A DNA stretch of 64,000 nucleotides. Source: Oscillospiraceae bacterium (GTDB taxonomy: Bacteria > Bacillota > Clostridia > Oscillospirales > CAG-272). This document shows, in pieces, positions 22,135 through 30,713 of the stretch. The position numbers and the translations under genes are program-made. A model generated the notes under the pieces. That model saw only the letters and a list, made by a program, of their open reading frames with translations, had not been told where the DNA came from and ran no database searches. How positions within the stretch are numbered: the first letter of the stretch is position 1; each line of letters opens with the position of its first letter. The DNA lies in the NCBI GenBank assembly GCA_015063625.1, contig SVTT01000001.1:62001-126000 (forward strand). Direction: 5' to 3'.

Positions 22135-24378
22135 ATGTCATCGAATGGCAAGCGCGCCGTGGCTCTTAAAAGATCCTCTGCGGTGGCGCTCTTTTTACTG
22201 CTGGTGTTTGTGTTTTTGCTGGCTCGCATTTTTATCATACAAGTCTTTGACTTTGAGCGTTATCAAAAAAAGGTGATCGATCAGCTAACCACCGAATCGC
22301 CTGTTCCCGCAAAGCGCGGACTGATCCTGGATGCCGCAGGGCGGGTGCTTGCCACCAACCGTACGGTTTATCGGATATCGGTTTTTCCATCCGTGGTGGC
22401 AGACAGTGAGGAGAGAGAGGCGATGACTGAGCTGATCGCAACGGGGCTTTCCTCGTGTATTGAGGGGATTTCGTCAGAGCGCGTTCGGGAGCACCTGACG
22501 CATACGAGTGAGCTGGAGCGCACAGTGGCGCGCAACGTCGAGAGCGATACCGCCGATCGTGTGCTTTCCTTTGTACGGGAGCATGGGCTTTATGAGATGA
22601 TCGCCGTGGAGGGTGTCAATACCCGATATTATCCATACGGAACGCTTGCCTCGCATCTGCTCGGCTTTACGGGCAGTGACGGGCAGGGACTATACGGGCT
22701 TGAATTGCGGTATAATACAGAGCTCGCGGGCGTGTCGGGCTCCTACGTCACGGCAAGAGATTCCACAGGCAACCGTTTGCCGGATCGCTATGAGGCGTAT
22801 CTGCCGGCGACCGACGGGTATACGCTTCAGACCACGGTGGATGCCTACGTACAGGCGGTGCTTGAGGAGCAGCTTGAGACGACCATGATAGAATCGGGCG
22901 CGGCAAACCGTGTGTGCGGTATCGTGATGAATGTCAAAACAGGTGCGATCCTCGGCATGGCGACCGCCCCCTCCTTTGATCTGAACTCGCCCTTTACTTT
23001 GAATGAATACGCCGCCGCAGAGCTTGCGGCAATGGGACTCGGCGAGAGCAGTGCCGAATACGTGGCGGAAAAAAATAAGCTTTTGCTGGAAATGTGGTCA
23101 AACAAAGCCGTGACAGAGATCTATATGCCGGGTTCAACCTTTAAGACGCTGACCTGCTCCATGGTGCTGGAGGAGGACGCGGTGACCGATCTTCAGGAGC
23201 GCTTTTTTTGCAGTGGCGCACTTGCGGTTGCGGATCGTCTGATCCATTGCCACAAAAAAGGGGGACACGGCAGTCTGACCTTTACCGAGGGGCTGCAAAA
23301 CTCCTGCAACCCGGTCATGATGACCATTGCGGCGCGGATCGGCACCGACTGCTTTTATGATTACGTGCGCAGCTTCGGCTTGCTCGAAAGGACGGGGATC
23401 GATCTGCCCGGTGAGGGCAATTCCATCTTCCACGCCAGATCCTCCTTTACAGAGCTGGATCTTGCCACCGCCTCCTTTGGGCAAAATTTTAAGGTCTCGA
23501 TCCTTCAGATGATCACGGCGGTATCCGCGGTGGCAAACGGCGGAAGCCTTCTGTCACCCTACGTGGTGGAAAGCATTGCCGATGCCGATGGAAATGAGGT
23601 TTATCGGCATGAGAGTGCCGTGCGTCGGACGGTGATCAGCGAGGAAACGGCAAGAACCGTTTGTGAGATCCTGGCAGGCGGCGTTGCAGGAGACGGCGGT
23701 GCCAAAAACGCCTATGTGGCAGGCTACCGCGTTGCCGCAAAAACAGGCACCTCCGAAAAGATCGGTGACGACAGGAGCGCCCGTATCGGCTCTTGCGTAG
23801 GCTTTGCTCCTGCCGATGACCCCGAGATCGCGGTGATCATTGTGGTGGATGAGCCGACACAGGGAAGCAAATACGGCAGCGTGGTAGCAGCACCCTATGT
23901 GGCAAACGTATTTGAGGCGACATTGCCCTATCTCGGTGTAGAGGCGGTCTATACCGAGCAGGAGGAGGCAGAGCGCATGCTGAGTGTTCCCGATCTTTGC
24001 GGGATGGATATGGCAAGCGCTGCGGCTTTGCTCGGTGAATCACCGTTTCAGTTCAGCTTTGTGGGCACGGGAGAGAGGATCACAGGTCAAAGTCCTGCGG
24101 CAGGGAGTCAGGTCACTCGAAACCGAGCCTCGATCGTGCTTACACTGGGGGATGCTGTACCGGGTGAATTGACGGTTCCTGACGTGGTGGGAATGACTGC
24201 CTCGGCGGCAAACAGACTTCTCACCGATATGGGCTTTAACGTGGCGGTTGCAGGGGCAAAGGATTATCTGTTGACAGATAAGACCGTCAAGCGTCAGTAT
24301 CCCACCGCAGGAAGCGCCGCAGCACGGGGAACGGTCGTGACGCTGTATTTTCCGTATGACGAGATCGATGATGGGTAA
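22135..24378 (+). CDS. ftsI: Class B penicillin-binding protein FtsI/SpoVD with two PASTA domains
   Basis: This 747-residue transpeptidase crosslinks septal peptidoglycan. It has an N-terminal membrane helix (about residues 17-40), a dimerisation domain starting at VPAKRGLILDAAGRVLA, and a transpeptidase domain with S334-TFK (nucleophile), S390-C-N392 and K536-TGT. Two C-terminal PASTA domains follow, at about 617-673 and 679-741. In Bacillus, PBP2B has two PASTA domains and SpoVD one, so vegetative FtsI/PBP2B is slightly favoured, though the sporulation paralogue SpoVD cannot be excluded. AAAGGAGG precedes the ATG at 22135. Confidence 0.93.
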   Translation: MSSNGKRAVALKRSSAVALFLLLVFVFLLARIFIIQVFDFERYQKKVIDQLTTESPVPAKRGLILDAAGRVLATNRTVYRISVFPSVVADSEEREAMTELIATGLSSCIEGISSERVREHLTHTSELERTVARNVESDTADRVLSFVREHGLYEMIAVEGVNTRYYPYGTLASHLLGFTGSDGQGLYGLELRYNTELAGVSGSYVTARDSTGNRLPDRYEAYLPATDGYTLQTTVDAYVQAVLEEQLETTMIESGAANRVCGIVMNVKTGAILGMATAPSFDLNSPFTLNEYAAAELAAMGLGESSAEYVAEKNKLLLEMWSNKAVTEIYMPGSTFKTLTCSMVLEEDAVTDLQERFFCSGALAVADRLIHCHKKGGHGSLTFTEGLQNSCNPVMMTIAARIGTDCFYDYVRSFGLLERTGIDLPGEGNSIFHARSSFTELDLATASFGQNFKVSILQMITAVSAVANGGSLLSPYVVESIADADGNEVYRHESAVRRTVISEETARTVCEILAGGVAGDGGAKNAYVAGYRVAAKTGTSEKIGDDRSARIGSCVGFAPADDPEIAVIIVVDEPTQGSKYGSVVAAPYVANVFEATLPYLGVEAVYTEQEEAERMLSVPDLCGMDMASAAALLGESPFQFSFVGTGERITGQSPAAGSQVTRNRASIVLTLGDAVPGELTVPDVVGMTASAANRLLTDMGFNVAVAGAKDYLLTDKTVKRQYPTAGSAAARGTVVTLYFPYDEIDDG

Positions 24379-24395
24379 AGGAGCAGAGGAAGGAT

Positions 24396-25865
24396 ATGTT
24401 ATTGAAAAAACTCTTGGAATCGGCGGGTTATTCTTCCCATGCGGCAAGAGAGAATATGGATATCAGGGGGATCGCCTCGGATTCCCGTGAGGTCAAGAGG
24501 GGAGAGCTTTTTGTGGCGATCAACGGACTCCATCACGATGCCGCATCCTACGTTGATGAGGCGATCGCTCGCGGCGCCGTTTTTGCGGTCGCCGAGCGTC
24601 CCGTCCGTGGGATCCCCTCGCTTGTCGTCGAGGATGCGCGTCTTGCACTGGCGCGGCTTTTTGACGCATGGTACGGGCATCCTGCAAGGGGGATGAAGCT
24701 GATCGGTGTGACGGGAACCAATGGGAAAACCTCGGTTTCTACCATGCTTTACAGTATTTTGACCTACGCGGGCAGGCGTTGTGGCATGATCGGTACGGTA
24801 AAGACCCTTTGTCGGGGCAAAAGCCTTTGCTTTGAAAATTCCGATCGCCTTGCCAATATGACCACCCCCGATCCCTCCGAGCTTTATCGGCTGTTGCTTG
24901 AGATGCGGCACATGGGCGCGGAATACGTGATCATGGAGGTTACCTCGCACGCGCTTGCACTTTCAAAGGTGGAGCCCCTGTTTTTTCACCGTGCGATTTT
25001 TACCAATCTGACGCCGGATCATCTTGATCTGCATGGGGATATGGAGAGCTACTTCCTGGAAAAAAAGAAGCTTTTTTCGAGGTGCGAGCAGGCGGTGATC
25101 TCCTGCTTTGGCGCATACGGACAAAGACTTGCAGAGGAGCTTGAATGTGGGGTAAGGCTTGTGGGTGAGGAGCAGGTCTGCAATGTGCAAAAAAGGGGAG
25201 AAAAGGGTGTTTCCTTTATGCTCACAGAGGAGGGTGTTGACCTTCTTTTGCCTGTACCGGGTGATTTTTCGGTGGAAAACGGGGCACTGGCTGCCGTTAC
25301 GGCACACTCCCTCGGTGTGGGAGTCGATGTGATCAAGGAAGCGCTTGCGCATTTTTCGGGTGTTCCGGGACGTATGGAGCGCATTACGGGAGATCGTGAC
25401 GATATCCACGTGTTCTTAGATTATGCCCACACACCCGATGCACTGCAAAAGCTTTTGACAACAGTGAGGGGCTTTCGGTCAAAAGGAAATCAGATCCTGC
25501 TGCTGTTTGGCTGCGGCGGTGATCGCGACCGCAGCAAGCGCCGTGAAATGGGGCGTATCGCCTCCCGTCTTGCCGATCTTTCGATCATTACCTCGGATAA
25601 CAGTCGCAGCGAGGATCCTCAAGACATCATTTCGGATATTCTGAAGGGAGTCGACAAGGAGAAGCCTTATATTGTGATCGAGGACCGCAGAGAGGCGATC
25701 GCCTATGCGGTGCGCACCGCGCGGGCAGGGGATATTCTGCTTCTTGCGGGAAAGGGGCATGAGGAATACGAGATCGTAGGAAATGAGCGCCGTCCCTTTT
25801 CGGAGCGTGCTCTGGTCGCCTCCTGCCTTGCGCAACGGGAAAGGACGAGAGGACATGAGGGTTGA
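24396..25865 (+). CDS. murE: UDP-N-acetylmuramoyl-L-alanyl-D-glutamate ligase MurE
   Basis: This 489-residue cytoplasmic Mur ligase adds the third residue of the stem peptide. The N-domain has IRGIASDSREVKRGELFVAI, the ATP loop is GVTGTNGKTS, and the UDP-MurNAc region has TTPDPSEL. The specificity loop reads D401-N-S-R-S-E-D-P408. The Arg of the DNPR motif, which marks meso-diaminopimelate use, is kept, but Pro is replaced by Ser. The addition of meso-DAP is therefore inferred. Its 3' end overlaps murF by 11 bases. Confidence 0.94.
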   Translation: MLLKKLLESAGYSSHAARENMDIRGIASDSREVKRGELFVAINGLHHDAASYVDEAIARGAVFAVAERPVRGIPSLVVEDARLALARLFDAWYGHPARGMKLIGVTGTNGKTSVSTMLYSILTYAGRRCGMIGTVKTLCRGKSLCFENSDRLANMTTPDPSELYRLLLEMRHMGAEYVIMEVTSHALALSKVEPLFFHRAIFTNLTPDHLDLHGDMESYFLEKKKLFSRCEQAVISCFGAYGQRLAEELECGVRLVGEEQVCNVQKRGEKGVSFMLTEEGVDLLLPVPGDFSVENGALAAVTAHSLGVGVDVIKEALAHFSGVPGRMERITGDRDDIHVFLDYAHTPDALQKLLTTVRGFRSKGNQILLLFGCGGDRDRSKRREMGRIASRLADLSIITSDNSRSEDPQDIISDILKGVDKEKPYIVIEDRREAIAYAVRTARAGDILLLAGKGHEEYEIVGNERRPFSERALVASCLAQRERTRGHEG

Positions 25866-27252
25866 TCTCTATTCTGGCTTGCGGGAGGCGCGTGCATTGG
25901 CTTGCGCGTTCGGCAGTATGGCTTTTCGGATCGGTGATCCCTCTCCCCATATCAAAGGCATTGCAACCGATTCGCGCGAGGTGCTTGCGGGCGATCTTTT
26001 TGTCGCACTGAGGGGTGCATTCACCGACGGTGCGATGTATCTGGGGGAGGCATTGGAAAGAGGTGCCTCGGCGCTTCTCATGCCCTTTGACGTTGCTCCG
26101 CCCATGGGAAGCTATTGGCTGATGCAGGTCAACGATCCTCAAAGCGCTCTGATGAACGCCGTAAGGCTTCGGCGAAGGCTTTGCGGCGGCAGGGTGATCG
26201 CCATCAGCGGCAGCACGGGTAAGACCACGGTGAAGGAGGCGGTTGCGGCACTGCTTTCCGAGCATGGGCATGTTGAAAAAAGCGAAGGGAATTTTAACAG
26301 CGGGATCGGTATGCCCCTGTCCTTTCTGTCGATGGAGGAGGCGAATTTTTACGTTCTCGAGCTTGGCATCAGCCATCCGCACGAGATGGAGGAAATGGCA
26401 CACGCACTGTTGCCGCATATTGCCGTTCTGACCAATGTGGGGTCGGCGCATATCGGAAATTTCGAGAGCTACGCCGCGCTGGTGCATGAAAAGCTTGGTA
26501 TAGCCGCGGCGCAAACGGGAGAGGATATTCTACTGATCCCTGAGGAGCTGGATACACCTCTGTTGAAGAGCATCTCCTCCGTGATCTATCGGGTCGGAAG
26601 AGGAGAGCGTGCCGATTTCTGTGCCGAAAAGGTCGTGTTTAATGCCGAGGGAACCAGGGCTTCGCTGCGCTTCGGGGAGCGAGAAATCAGGGAGCTTTTC
26701 TGGGGGGTGCCCGGGCGCGCGGGGCTTTCAAGTCTGATGCTTGCCGCATCGGTGGGTGTGCTTTGCGGACTTGATGACCGCCGGATCCGCGAGGGACTTT
26801 CAAGGGCGAGCAGCTCTACTCCGCGTATGAAGAAGCTGACACACGGAAAACGGCTGCTGCTGGAGGATTGCTATAACGCATCGCCCGAGAGTGTCGCGAC
26901 ATCGCTTGAGTCGACGGTCCTGCTTGCGGGCAGTCGCCCGACCGTGGCAGTGCTGGGGGATATGGCGGAGCTTGGAGATCGCTCGGAGGCACTGCACCGG
27001 GCGGTGGGAGAATGTGCGGCACGGGATGGGATCGGGATGCTGATAACATACGGAAAGCTGGCAAACGGTATCAAAAAAGGGGCTGTTTTGGCAGGGATGA
27101 GCGAGGAGAGGATCCACTCCTTTGAAAAGGGAGAGGAGGGAGCACTGATCGATACGATCCTGCGTCGGACGCCGGAAAACGCCGTCGTGCTTTTCAAGGG
27201 AGCGAGAAAAATGGCGCTCGAAAAGATCATGTTGGAATTAAGGAGGACGTGA
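25855..27252 (+). CDS. murF: UDP-N-acetylmuramoyl-tripeptide--D-alanyl-D-alanine ligase MurF
   Basis: This 465-residue Mur ligase attaches D-Ala-D-Ala to complete the pentapeptide. It shows HIKGIATDSREVLAGDLFVAL, the ATP loop AISGSTGKTTVKE, EGNFNSGIGMPLS, ELGISHPHEMEEMA, TNVGSAHIGNF and DCYNASPESV, which are typical MurF motifs. The ATG at 25855 overlaps the murE end, with a GAGAGG site. An upstream ATG at 25783 lies well inside murE and is rejected. It overlaps mraY at its own stop. Confidence 0.95.
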   Translation: MRVDLYSGLREARALACAFGSMAFRIGDPSPHIKGIATDSREVLAGDLFVALRGAFTDGAMYLGEALERGASALLMPFDVAPPMGSYWLMQVNDPQSALMNAVRLRRRLCGGRVIAISGSTGKTTVKEAVAALLSEHGHVEKSEGNFNSGIGMPLSFLSMEEANFYVLELGISHPHEMEEMAHALLPHIAVLTNVGSAHIGNFESYAALVHEKLGIAAAQTGEDILLIPEELDTPLLKSISSVIYRVGRGERADFCAEKVVFNAEGTRASLRFGEREIRELFWGVPGRAGLSSLMLAASVGVLCGLDDRRIREGLSRASSSTPRMKKLTHGKRLLLEDCYNASPESVATSLESTVLLAGSRPTVAVLGDMAELGDRSEALHRAVGECAARDGIGMLITYGKLANGIKKGAVLAGMSEERIHSFEKGEEGALIDTILRRTPENAVVLFKGARKMALEKIMLELRRT

Positions 27253-28247
27253 TGCTGCAAAGGTCTTTGATTGAATACGGCTTGGTTGCCTTGGCGATCT
27301 TTTTCTCCACGGCTGCCTATGAGGCGCTGCTCATTCCCGTTTTGAGGCGCTATCGCGCAGGACAGCCGATCCTTGAGATCGGACCATCCTGGCACAGTAA
27401 AAAGGCGGGCACGCCCACCATGGGCGGACTTGCCTTTGTATTTGCCGTGCTGACGGTTGGTGCGGTGTACGGAATCGTGCTCGCCTTCAAGGGGAGGGGA
27501 CGTGAGCTTTACCCTGTGCTTGCCGTGCTTTTCCTCGCCCTCGGCTCTGCCGCTATCGGTTTTTATGACGATTATTTGAAACTCCTGAAAAAGGAAAACA
27601 AGGGGCTCTCGGCAGCGCAAAAATATTTTCTCCAGCTGTTGCTTGCGGCACTGTTTTTGCTCGTCGCCGTGCGGCTGCTGGGTGTTGGAACTGCGGTCCG
27701 CTTGCCTTTTGTATCGCGCCAACTGGCGCTTGGGCTTTGGTACTATCCGCTGATGCTCCTGTTCATCACAGGGGTGATCAACGCGCTCAATCTGACCGAT
27801 GGACTGGACGGACTGCTTTCCGCGACCGTATCGGTGCTCGGTGTCTTTTGCCTTGCCTTTGGCTTGAGGTCGGGCGTGAGTCTGTATCTTTTCTTCGGTG
27901 CTGTGATGCTCGGCGGATCGGTCGGCTTTCTTCTTTACAACGCCCATCCCGCAAAGGTGTTTATGGGGGACACGGGCTCACTGTTCTGGGGCGGTATGGT
28001 CGCAGGCGTCGGCGTGCTGACGGCAAGCCCGATCACGCTGCTGCTGGCAGGGGGCGTTTACGTGATCGAGGCGGCATCGGTCATATTGCAGGTCATATTT
28101 TTCAAGCTGACGAAGGGGAAGCGCCTGTTCCGCATGGCGCCCCTTCATCACCATTTTGAAAAGTGCGGTCTTGGAGAACGAAGCATCGTTTTTCTGTTTT
28201 CTCTTACGGCGCTTCTTTTCGCCGTGCTTGCCTTTGTCGGGGGATAA
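27252..28247 (+). CDS. mraY: Phospho-N-acetylmuramoyl-pentapeptide transferase MraY
   Basis: This 331-residue polytopic enzyme moves phospho-MurNAc-pentapeptide onto undecaprenyl phosphate to make lipid I. Visible are KKAGTPTMGGLAF, IGFYDDYLK (the Asp pair), NLTDGLDGL, VFMGDTGSL and FRMAPLHHHFE, with about ten hydrophobic helices. AGGAGG at 27241 fits the ATG at 27252 better than a GTG at 27249, which is only 2 bases from it. The ATG overlaps the murF TGA. The next gene is ftsW, so the usual murD is missing. Confidence 0.95.
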   Translation: MLQRSLIEYGLVALAIFFSTAAYEALLIPVLRRYRAGQPILEIGPSWHSKKAGTPTMGGLAFVFAVLTVGAVYGIVLAFKGRGRELYPVLAVLFLALGSAAIGFYDDYLKLLKKENKGLSAAQKYFLQLLLAALFLLVAVRLLGVGTAVRLPFVSRQLALGLWYYPLMLLFITGVINALNLTDGLDGLLSATVSVLGVFCLAFGLRSGVSLYLFFGAVMLGGSVGFLLYNAHPAKVFMGDTGSLFWGGMVAGVGVLTASPITLLLAGGVYVIEAASVILQVIFFKLTKGKRLFRMAPLHHHFEKCGLGERSIVFLFSLTALLFAVLAFVGG

Positions 28248-28250
28248 GCC

Positions 28251-29450
28251 ATGAGTTTGAAAAAAAGGCTTTTCGAGGCATGGTCGATCAAGCCGCTTTC
28301 CGAAAAAGCTGCGCGTGACGGTGTGCATCGCGGTGGGATCGATCGCGGCTTTTTACTGGTCGTTTTGCTGATGCTGGCGTTCGGAACGGCAATGTCCTAC
28401 AGTGCGAGCTCTGTTTACGGAAAGGAATTTTATGGAGATTCCTTCTATTTCTTTAAGAGATATTTACTGTTTGCATTGCTGTCGGTCGGTGCGACTGTCC
28501 CCTTCGTTCTGTTTGCCACCCCCGCATTCTGGCGCGGCTTCGGCGTGTTTCTGTATGCCTGCTCGCTCGCATTGCTGCTGTTGGTCCTGCTGATCGGAAC
28601 CGTGGGCGGCGGCGCACAGCGATGGTTGGTATTGGGACCGATCACGGTTCAGCCATCGGAGATCGCCAAGCTTGCTCTCTTGATGGTGCTTGCACTCATG
28701 CTTTCAAAATACGAGCGCGAGATCACCTCGCTGAAAAAAGGGGGAGGGAGCTTCCGTTTCGGTGTGCTGATGCCAGGAGGATTGATCGGTACGGTTTGCG
28801 TGCTGGTTGCGGCGGAAAAACATATCTCGGGTCTTTTGATTATTGCCATGCTCGGTGTGTGCATGATGTTTCTCGGGGGAACGCGTATCCGTTATCTCGG
28901 TATGATGGCAGGCGTTGTCGCCGCAGCGGGGTGTCTGCTGATCCTGGTTTCCTCGTATGCGCAGGTGCGCGTGGATACCTGGCTTCATATCGAGGAGGTC
29001 GATCCTCTCGGTGCGGCGTGGCAGACCTTGCAGGGCCTTTATGCGATCGGCTCGGGTGGACTCTTCGGCAAGGGCTTTGGCGGCAGTCAGCAAAAGTACG
29101 GCTATGTTTCTCAGCCGCAGAACGATTTCATTTTTACGGTCATCTGTGAGGAGCTCGGCTTTCTGGGAGCACTTTTGACGGTTTTGCTGTTCGTGCTGCT
29201 GTTTTTCAGAGGCTTTCGCATTGCCGCACACGCACCCGATCGCTTCTGTTCACTTTTGGTTTACGGCATTTCGCTCAAGCTGGCACTGCAAGCGGTGCTG
29301 AATATTGCGGTGGTGACCAATTCCATGCCGAATACGGGTGTGTCGCTGCCATTTTTCAGCTCGGGCGGTACATTCCTTGCCATGCAAATTTTTGAAATGG
29401 GGATCGTGCTGTCGATATCTCGTTACAGCACGGGGAGAAAATCGGTATGA
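28251..29450 (+). CDS. ftsW: Septal peptidoglycan polymerase FtsW (SEDS family)
   Basis: This 399-residue SEDS glycosyltransferase has about ten membrane helices. Hallmark stretches are RWLVLGPITVQPSEIAKLA, AAEKHISGLLIIA, GGLFGKGFGGSQQKYGYVSQPQNDFIFTVICEELGF and NTGVSLPFFSSGG. In the family it polymerises glycan strands from lipid II at the septum, together with a class B PBP such as the upstream ftsI product. It starts 3 bases after mraY and overlaps murG by four bases. Confidence 0.95.
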   Translation: MSLKKRLFEAWSIKPLSEKAARDGVHRGGIDRGFLLVVLLMLAFGTAMSYSASSVYGKEFYGDSFYFFKRYLLFALLSVGATVPFVLFATPAFWRGFGVFLYACSLALLLLVLLIGTVGGGAQRWLVLGPITVQPSEIAKLALLMVLALMLSKYEREITSLKKGGGSFRFGVLMPGGLIGTVCVLVAAEKHISGLLIIAMLGVCMMFLGGTRIRYLGMMAGVVAAAGCLLILVSSYAQVRVDTWLHIEEVDPLGAAWQTLQGLYAIGSGGLFGKGFGGSQQKYGYVSQPQNDFIFTVICEELGFLGALLTVLLFVLLFFRGFRIAAHAPDRFCSLLVYGISLKLALQAVLNIAVVTNSMPNTGVSLPFFSSGGTFLAMQIFEMGIVLSISRYSTGRKSV

Positions 29451-30556
29451 GGATCATCATGACCTGTGGGGGTACGGGGGGGCATATCACCCCCGCCCTT
29501 GCCATTGCGGATACGATCAGGGAGAATATTGCGGGGGCTGAGCTCCTGTTTGTGGGTGCTGCCGGAGGCATGGAGAATGAGCTGGTAACAGGTGCAGGCT
29601 ATGCGATCAGAAGCCTGCACGTCAAGGGGCTTTCGAGGAAGCTCGGGATCTCCCTTCTTCGTGAGGGTGCACTTGCGGTAAAGGCGATCGGAGATGCAAG
29701 GGCGCTTTTGCGTGAATTTGCTCCGGATATCGTGATCGGTACGGGCGGATACGCCTGTTACCCCACGCTTTTTGCTGCGACACGGATGGGTATCCCGACG
29801 GCAGTGCATGAGTCGAATGCCGTTCCGGGGCTTGCCGTGCGAATGCTGGCAGGCTCTGTGGATCGCGTATGGGTCAATTTCCCCTCGGCGGGCAAGCGGT
29901 TGAGTAGCCGTGCAAGGGTGCTGACGGTGGGAAATCCCTTGCCGCGCGGCTTTGTCGGCACGGGAATTGCGTATTCCTTGCCTGCGGGCTGCCGCCGTAT
30001 GATCCTTTCCTTTGGAGGAAGCCTCGGTGCTGCGGCGCTCAACCGCGCCGTGATCGATCTGATGCGGGCGGAACGCGAGGACGTCTACCATTTGCACGCA
30101 ACGGGGAAGGGGGGATATGAGGAGTTCATGCGCGCGTTCTCCGAGGCAGGGCTTGTCGCGTCAGGGCGACTTGATATCCGTCCCTTCATCTTTGACATGC
30201 CGCGGCACATGGCAAGTGCGACACTGGTCATCTGCCGTGCGGGTGCCATGAGCATCAGCGAGCTTGCGGCGGCAGGACGCGCCGCTGTGCTGGTGCCCTC
30301 TCCCAATGTGACGGGTAACCATCAATATGAGAATGCCAAGGCGCTTTACGAGAACGGAGCAGGAGTCCTGCTTGAAGAGCGCGAACTCGTGGAGGGAGGG
30401 CTTGCCGCCGCCGTGCTTCCGCTTCTTGACGACTCCGCACGCATCCGTGCTTATGAGCGAGGTATTTCCGCGTTTTCCCGTCCCGATGCCAACAGAAGGA
30501 TTCTTGAGGATATGTTAGGACTTTGCCAAAAGGCAAAAAAACATCAAAAAAGGTAG
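29447..30556 (+). CDS. murG: UDP-N-acetylglucosamine--lipid I transferase MurG
   Basis: This 369-residue peripheral membrane glycosyltransferase (GT28) makes lipid II. It shows the glycine-rich N-terminal loop CGGTGGHITPALAIA, GTGGYACYP, HESNAVPGLAVR, LSFGGSLGAAALN, and the UDP-GlcNAc region CRAGAMSISELAAAGRAAVLVPSP followed by NHQYENA. Its ATG overlaps the ftsW stop (ATGA). It is the last gene before the ftsZ promoter. Confidence 0.96.
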   Translation: MRIIMTCGGTGGHITPALAIADTIRENIAGAELLFVGAAGGMENELVTGAGYAIRSLHVKGLSRKLGISLLREGALAVKAIGDARALLREFAPDIVIGTGGYACYPTLFAATRMGIPTAVHESNAVPGLAVRMLAGSVDRVWVNFPSAGKRLSSRARVLTVGNPLPRGFVGTGIAYSLPAGCRRMILSFGGSLGAAALNRAVIDLMRAEREDVYHLHATGKGGYEEFMRAFSEAGLVASGRLDIRPFIFDMPRHMASATLVICRAGAMSISELAAAGRAAVLVPSPNVTGNHQYENAKALYENGAGVLLEERELVEGGLAAAVLPLLDDSARIRAYERGISAFSRPDANRRILEDMLGLCQKAKKHQKR

Positions 30557-30617
30557 CATAGCAGAGTGTTAGGGCGAGGCTTGTCGCTTCTTTTTTAAAA
30601 ATATTTCGTGAAACATC

Positions 30618-30646
30618 TTGCAAATTGGCTTGGAATATATTAAAAT
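30618..30646 (+). promoter_or_regulatory. Sigma-A promoter of ftsZ
   Basis: TTGCAA at 30618-30623 and TAAAAT at 30641-30646 are 17 bases apart in the 157-base gap after murG. A weak GCGA/TCGC stem with T-rich tail at 30574-30596 precedes it. Confidence 0.65.
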
Positions 30647-30713
30647 ATAACTTGAATTGTTGTAATGTTTGCGGCAAGGTGCCGTAAAGACCTGAAAAAC
30701 GGAGGATGTACAT

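Noticed and set aside
21300-22135. Frameshifted or broken ftsL
   Set aside because: The 227-codon frame is open and has its own ribosome binding site, so an unusual but intact protein is a better reading.
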